64,000 bases of DNA from Endothia cerciana (taxonomy: Eukaryota; Ascomycota; Sordariomycetes; Diaporthales; Cryphonectriaceae). Positions 60,030-64,000 of this stretch are shown piece after piece (the first letter of the stretch is position 1; every line of letters begins with the position of its first letter). Location: assembly GCA_026119935.1 (NCBI GenBank), contig JALRMH010000018.1, positions 558,001 through 622,000 on the forward strand, written 5' to 3'. Under the pieces are notes generated by a model. It ran no database searches. It was given only the letters and a program-made list of their open reading frames with translations, and was not told where the DNA came from. The translations under genes and the position numbers were made by a program.

Positions 60030-60260
60030 AGTACTATGGCGGCCCAGTAGCTGGGGGATACTTACGTACTACGTACTGTGGTGGCAACATGGCAGCACCC
60101 CACTCCAGGGGTGGGGCCTGTCACCCACAGGGGCCCCCACGAAGCCCTGGTCGGGGGCTGGAGCTGCACCGGGGAGGTTTTCTCGCGGTTGACGTCCCCT
60201 CCAAACCGCCACAGCATCAGCAATGTCGGCTTGAGGCATCATCAGCACTTTTCCGCGGCC
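59203..60260. other. Divergent promoter region with ACT array
   Basis: Promoter space shared by the membrane-protein gene (-) and the ThrRS gene (+). It includes an 11-G run (59337-59347) and the ACT trinucleotide array. Confidence 0.55.
59974..60029 (+). repeat. ACT trinucleotide array, about 19 units
   Basis: Pure ACT repeats ending 231 bases before the ThrRS start, preceded by imperfect ACC/ACT units. One frame reads threonine throughout but has no ATG; the frame reading leucine does have an upstream ATG at 59846. Confidence 0.95.
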
Positions 60261-61805
60261 ATGCTGGGCACAAGGGCTGCGAGAAGCCTCCCGCGGTATC
60301 CGAAATACACACAGTTCACGAGGGGCCCGGCAGACCGCGGGCTACAGCTGCCAGCGTCACACGGCCACCCTCAGCTCCGACCCTGCTCGAACCACGCAGG
60401 CCCGGCCTCGAAGCCTCTCCCTAGACCACCCGCCGACCACCGCGACCTCGGCGTCCGGCAGGAGCTTTTCACCACCTCCGTCTACAGCCCGGGCTCGCCC
60501 ATCTTCCTCCCCGCCGGCGCGCGCATCTTCAACCGCCTGGTCGAGTACCTGCGCCGGAAGTACGTCGAGTATGGCTTCCAGGAGGTCATCACCCCGACCA
60601 TCTACAAGAAGGCCCTGTGGGCCAGGTCCGGCCACCTCGAGAACTACGCGGAGGACATGTTCACCGTCACGAGCACGTCGCCGTCGAGGCGGGACGGGCC
60701 CCCCGGTGGTGCGGGGGGGGGGGACGGCGGCAGGGCCGCCGAGGAGGACGAGTACGGCCTGAAGCCGATGAACTGCCCCGGCCACTGCCTGATCTTCGCC
60801 GCGCGCCGCCACTCGTACCGCGACCTGCCCATCCGCTACGCCGACTTCTCCCCCCTCCACCGCAACGAGGTCTCGGGCGCCCTGAGCGGCCTCACGCGCG
60901 TGCGGAGGTTCCACCAGGACGACGGCCACATCTTCTGCCGCCCCGCCCAGGTCGAGGACGAGATAGCGCGCACCCTCGACTTCGTCAGGGAGGCCTACGA
61001 GACCTTCAGGCTCGGGCCCTACCGCCTCGTCCTCTCCACCCGCCCCGAGGACCACTACATCGGCACCGTCGAGGAGTGGGGCCAGGCCGAGGCCGCCCTG
61101 CGGGCCGCCCTCGACCGCGCCGGCCAGGCGTGGACCCTCAGCCCCGGCGACGGCGCCTTCTACGGCCCCAAGATCGACGTCATCCTCAGGGGCCCGGACG
61201 GCAGGGAGCACCAGACCGCCACCGTCCAGCTCGACTTCCAGCTCCCCAAGCGCTTCGGCCTCGAGTACGAGGCGCCCGCGCCCGGGCTCGAGCAGAGGGG
61301 CCTGGCGACCGCCGACCCGCGGGAGCTGGCGTCCGCCGGCCGCGTCCGCCCCGTCATGATCCACCGCGCCGTGCTGGGCTCGGTCGAGAGGCTCATGGCG
61401 CTGCTGATCGAGCACCACGGCGGGAGGTGGCCGCTCTGGCTGAACCCGAGGCAGGTGGCCATCATCACGGTGAACGACACGGCGCCCGTGGTGAGGCTCG
61501 CGAGGGAGACGCGGGATGTGTTGCTGGGCACCGGCGGCGGGGGCGGCCCGGCGGCGGGGAGCCACCCGTCGCAGCTGGCCGTGGACCTGGACGACAGCGC
61601 GAGAAGTGTCGGGCTGAAGGTCCGGGAGGCGAAGAACAAGGGGTACGGCGTGATTGTCGTCGTCGGGCCCAAGAACGTGGAGAGCTGGACCGTGGATGTC
61701 AACATGTCCGGCATTCCCGCCCTGAGGGAACGGAAGGAGGACGTGCGCATGAGCCCGGCGGGACTGCTCAGGTTCCTGAGGGAACAAATTGACAGATATG
61801 AATAA
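60261..61805 (+). CDS. MST1: Mitochondrial threonyl-tRNA synthetase
   Basis: Single exon, 514 aa. It charges mitochondrial tRNA-Thr. The start MLGTRAARSLPRYPKYTQF is Arg-rich without acids, a good presequence; the frame is open upstream. The class II core is complete: FLPAGARIFNRLVEYLR (motif 1), the zinc-site region MNCPGHCLIF, RVRRFHQDDGHIFC (motif 2), HRAVLGSVERLMALLIEHH (motif 3), and a C-terminal anticodon-binding domain ending LREQIDRYE. No N-terminal editing domain is present, as in yeast MST1. A Gly-rich insertion before MNCPGH is encoded partly by an 11-G run (60713-60723). It converges with the Maf gene. Confidence 0.93.
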   Translation: MLGTRAARSLPRYPKYTQFTRGPADRGLQLPASHGHPQLRPCSNHAGPASKPLPRPPADHRDLGVRQELFTTSVYSPGSPIFLPAGARIFNRLVEYLRRKYVEYGFQEVITPTIYKKALWARSGHLENYAEDMFTVTSTSPSRRDGPPGGAGGGDGGRAAEEDEYGLKPMNCPGHCLIFAARRHSYRDLPIRYADFSPLHRNEVSGALSGLTRVRRFHQDDGHIFCRPAQVEDEIARTLDFVREAYETFRLGPYRLVLSTRPEDHYIGTVEEWGQAEAALRAALDRAGQAWTLSPGDGAFYGPKIDVILRGPDGREHQTATVQLDFQLPKRFGLEYEAPAPGLEQRGLATADPRELASAGRVRPVMIHRAVLGSVERLMALLIEHHGGRWPLWLNPRQVAIITVNDTAPVVRLARETRDVLLGTGGGGGPAAGSHPSQLAVDLDDSARSVGLKVREAKNKGYGVIVVVGPKNVESWTVDVNMSGIPALRERKEDVRMSPAGLLRFLREQIDRYE

Positions 61806-62637
61806 AACTAATAAGATATATAAAAATAAAAATAAAAGGAGCGTGTGGAATGTAAAGTGATAAGATACCCCTAACATCCGTCCCGGGCTCGGGGCATCCT
61901 CGGTGTATTCAACGTCTCCTCGTTGTCTTCGTTGACGCCCGACATAACAGGCTTTGCTGATGACGGGGATGCCAGCCGGCCCAGCGGATATGGTTGACAA
62001 CTGGCTCACGTGTGTTCACACCCATCGCGCATATACATACACACTCATGAATGCCAGGCCGGCCGGGGTTGCCCAGGAGGGGACGGATTCCTGGCAGGCG
62101 CGGGTAATCCGCTGGCGAGTCGTCATATAGGTCCTCGCCGGGCAGGGTCCGGTCTTGTGGCCACCTCGTCACCCCCGTTGGCTGTTCAACCCCAGTCTGA
62201 ATCAGGTTGTTTTCTTCCTGTCCTTGCCCGCCCTGCTGCAGCACACCGAAATCCCAAGGACGTAGGTTCAGGTCTCGGCACGAGCATTGGGGGCCGGGGG
62301 GGGGGGGGATTCTTTCAACTTTCGGTGCAAGATACCTCTCTTGCCCCTTTTCACGTGAGCACAAGGAGCACGGCCTTATTACCCTGGCCAGCCTGCTCTT
62401 CCCTTACGTATTGTCTAGTGCTTAGTTTCCGTTTTGCTGTTGTATGTACCCTGACCTGCTGGAGGCGATAGCTTTCGGCCCTCAGATGGAGTCCTCAAGG
62501 ACAAGACTCAACCACCCAGTCGACATGTTGGGTATCTCGGCTGGTCTCGGCCGGAGAGCTGTCCGAGCCGCACTGACAACCGCCCAAAGTCACACAGAGG
62601 GCTGTCGCACCCACACCGGGAACCTCGCGGCCCGACC
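61806..62637. other. Spacer between convergent ThrRS and Maf genes
   Basis: The AT-rich stretch just after the ThrRS stop (61803-61838) probably holds its 3'-end signals. A 13-G run sits at 62296-62308. No gene seen. Confidence 0.55.
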
Positions 62638-63617
62638 TCACTCATCATGGTCCTCGTCGGACCACTGGACCTCCTCCTCCCCCTGCCGGAAGATGACCTT
62701 CTCTGCCAGCGCCAGGGTCTTCCTCACCGGCAGCCCCACGACGTTGTCCACGCAGCCCTCGAGCTTCTCGACGAGCACCAGGCCCGCGACCCCCTGCACG
62801 GCGTAGCCGCCCGCCTTGTCGGCGCCCTCCCTCGTCCTGACGTACTTGTCGATGACGTCGTCCGGCAGGCCGTCGGCCTCCTGGGCGAAGTACACCTTGG
62901 TCTCCTCGGTGTGGGCGGCGATCTCGTAGCCGGGGTGGCTCGCGTCGGCGCGGGGCGCGAGGCACACGACGGCCGTCAGCACCCTATGCACGCGGGTGTC
63001 GCGCAGGTGCCGGAGCATCCTGACGTGGTCGGCCTCGCTGCGCGGCTTCTCCAGGATGCGGCCGTCGCCGCTCACGATGACGGTGTCGGCAGCGATGACG
63101 AGCTCCGGGTCGGGCGGGGGGGCCGCACCGGCGCCGGACGCGGCGAGGCTGGCCTGCTCGGCGATGGCGTCCTCGTAGACGCTCAGGCACTTGCGGCGCG
63201 CGGTGGCCGAGACGTACTCGTAGGGCGTGTGCGCCTCCTTGGGGAGGTCCTCGGGGAGGGTGGAGGCCTTGACCTCGAGGTCCCTGAGGCCGACCTGGAG
63301 GGATGCGATGCGTGAGCCACAGGAAGGGGAGGGGGGGGGGGGGCGCAGAAGGGGGGCAGGACGGAGGATGGACTGACCTGTGCCAGCAGGGCTTTCCTCC
63401 TCGGCGACGCGGACGCCAGTATCACCCTCTTCCCCTTCAGGTGCGTGATGATGGGCAGCTCGAACGGCAGCGGCCCCTTGCGGACGGGGGCGCTCTGCCT
63501 GAGGCGGATGCCATGGTCGCGGGCGGCCTGGATGTAGTTTGGCGGCGGGTCGGAGGGGACTGATGTGTAGGCCATGGCGAGTGAGGTGTCCCAGAAGCTG
63601 AGGCTGAAGAAGGGCAT
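62638..63617 (-). CDS. Maf-family nucleoside triphosphate pyrophosphatase
   Basis: Two exons: 63378-63617 and 62638-63294; 298 aa. Maf proteins hydrolyse dTTP/UTP or modified nucleotides, acting as house-cleaning enzymes. Visible: the substrate-loop motif ILASASPRRKALL at the end of exon 1, the acidic VIAADTVIVSGDG block, EKPRSEADHVRMLRHL, and the C-terminal KAGGYAVQGVAGLVLVEKLEGCVDNVVG block. The splice after LLAQ joins VGLRDLEVKAS in frame. A 60-residue N-terminal extension precedes the core. MAYTSVPS (residue 15) is an alternative start. The intron has a 13-G run on the plus strand. Its exact substrate cannot be told from sequence. Confidence 0.88.
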
Positions 63618-64000
63618 CGGCGTGGGAAGCAGTGGTCGAGGGGCCTGTTCTGTTTTAGCGTAGTATGAATCGGGCTCGCGGCTGCATCCCCATCATCGAC
63701 GGCGGTCGGTCGAGTCAGCGAAGAATCAGTCAGTCAGTCAGTCAATCAATTCCATGGATGACGACGTCCAGGGGGCGGCGCGGCCCTCGGCAGGGTGCGG
63801 CCCCACCTATATACAGCGCGCCCAGGGGGGTTGTTCATCCCACCGGCGTGCCCGCCCAGCGCCCAGCTCAGGGGCCATACTCAGTATTCCCCTGGGCTTC
63901 AACCAGCGCAGCCGCGCCACAGGGGATCACCCCCCTCCCCCCCCCAAGGACGGCTGTCTTTCTGATGTACCACTAGGCACCTGGAGGGTTAGGGTCTGGC
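63618..64000. other. Maf upstream region
   Basis: Includes a CAGT/CAAT tetranucleotide repeat (63727-63749) and a C-rich patch near 63931-63945. No gene seen before the window ends. Confidence 0.5.

Noticed and set aside
60357..62009. Antisense open frame of 550 codons over the ThrRS gene
   Set aside because: The sense strand has complete class II synthetase motifs; the antisense product is low-complexity and arises from codon bias.
63984..63994. GGGTTAGGGT resembling a telomere repeat
   Set aside because: A single unit only; no tandem TTAGGG array, so not evidence of a chromosome end.

Overview
The window is nuclear DNA of a filamentous ascomycete, most likely a Sordariomycete. Genes carry short introns (about 50-200 bp) with GT-AG borders, and the gene set is typical of Pezizomycotina: HET-C, a BTA1-type betaine-lipid synthase, a GH64 glucanase, a single-chain eukaryotic urease, ADA3/NGG1 and a PHO-4/PHO89 phosphate permease. 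I see no prokaryotic operons, rRNA, tRNA, CRISPR arrays or intact transposons. Exon borders were chosen by eye from splice signals, reading frame and family conservation. No RNA evidence was available.

Left part (1-32.7 kb). In order: a lipin/PAH1 phosphatidate phosphatase (-); about 5 kb with only unresolved coding-like fragments; a membrane-anchored fibronectin-III/coiled-coil protein (+); a twin-CX9C CMC1-family protein (+); a D-amino-acid oxidase (-); a phosphate permease (+); a C2H2 zinc-finger protein (-); betaine-lipid synthase BTA1 (-); a weak hypothetical gene (-); the SAGA subunit ADA3/NGG1 (+); a six-exon secreted protein of 175 aa (-) that no long open frame reveals; and a secreted GH64 beta-1,3-glucanase (+). 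Lipin makes diacylglycerol, BTA1 turns diacylglycerol into a phosphorus-free lipid, and the permease imports phosphate, so three steps of phosphate economy lie within 23 kb. The permease promoter has a perfect Pho4/NUC-1-type E-box ahead of a TATA box.

Right part (32.7-64 kb). In order: a PA-TM-RING ubiquitin-ligase candidate (+), HET-C (-, seven exons, one GC-AG intron), an HMG-box protein (+), urease (+, five exons), a membrane protein of unknown function (-), mitochondrial threonyl-tRNA synthetase (+) and a Maf-family nucleotide pyrophosphatase (-). The base pattern changes sharply near 33 kb. By eye there are about 27 runs of ten or more G or C to the right of it and two to the left. Microsatellites are dense, and the urease, ThrRS, Maf and membrane-protein genes use mostly G/C third positions, which produces long antisense open frames.

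Long intergenic spaces (3-5 kb around 33-37, 44-47.5 and 49-53 kb) hold simple repeats and no gene I could support. The leads most worth following are the phosphate/lipid neighbourhood, the hidden secreted gene, the splicing oddities in HET-C, and the compositional boundary.
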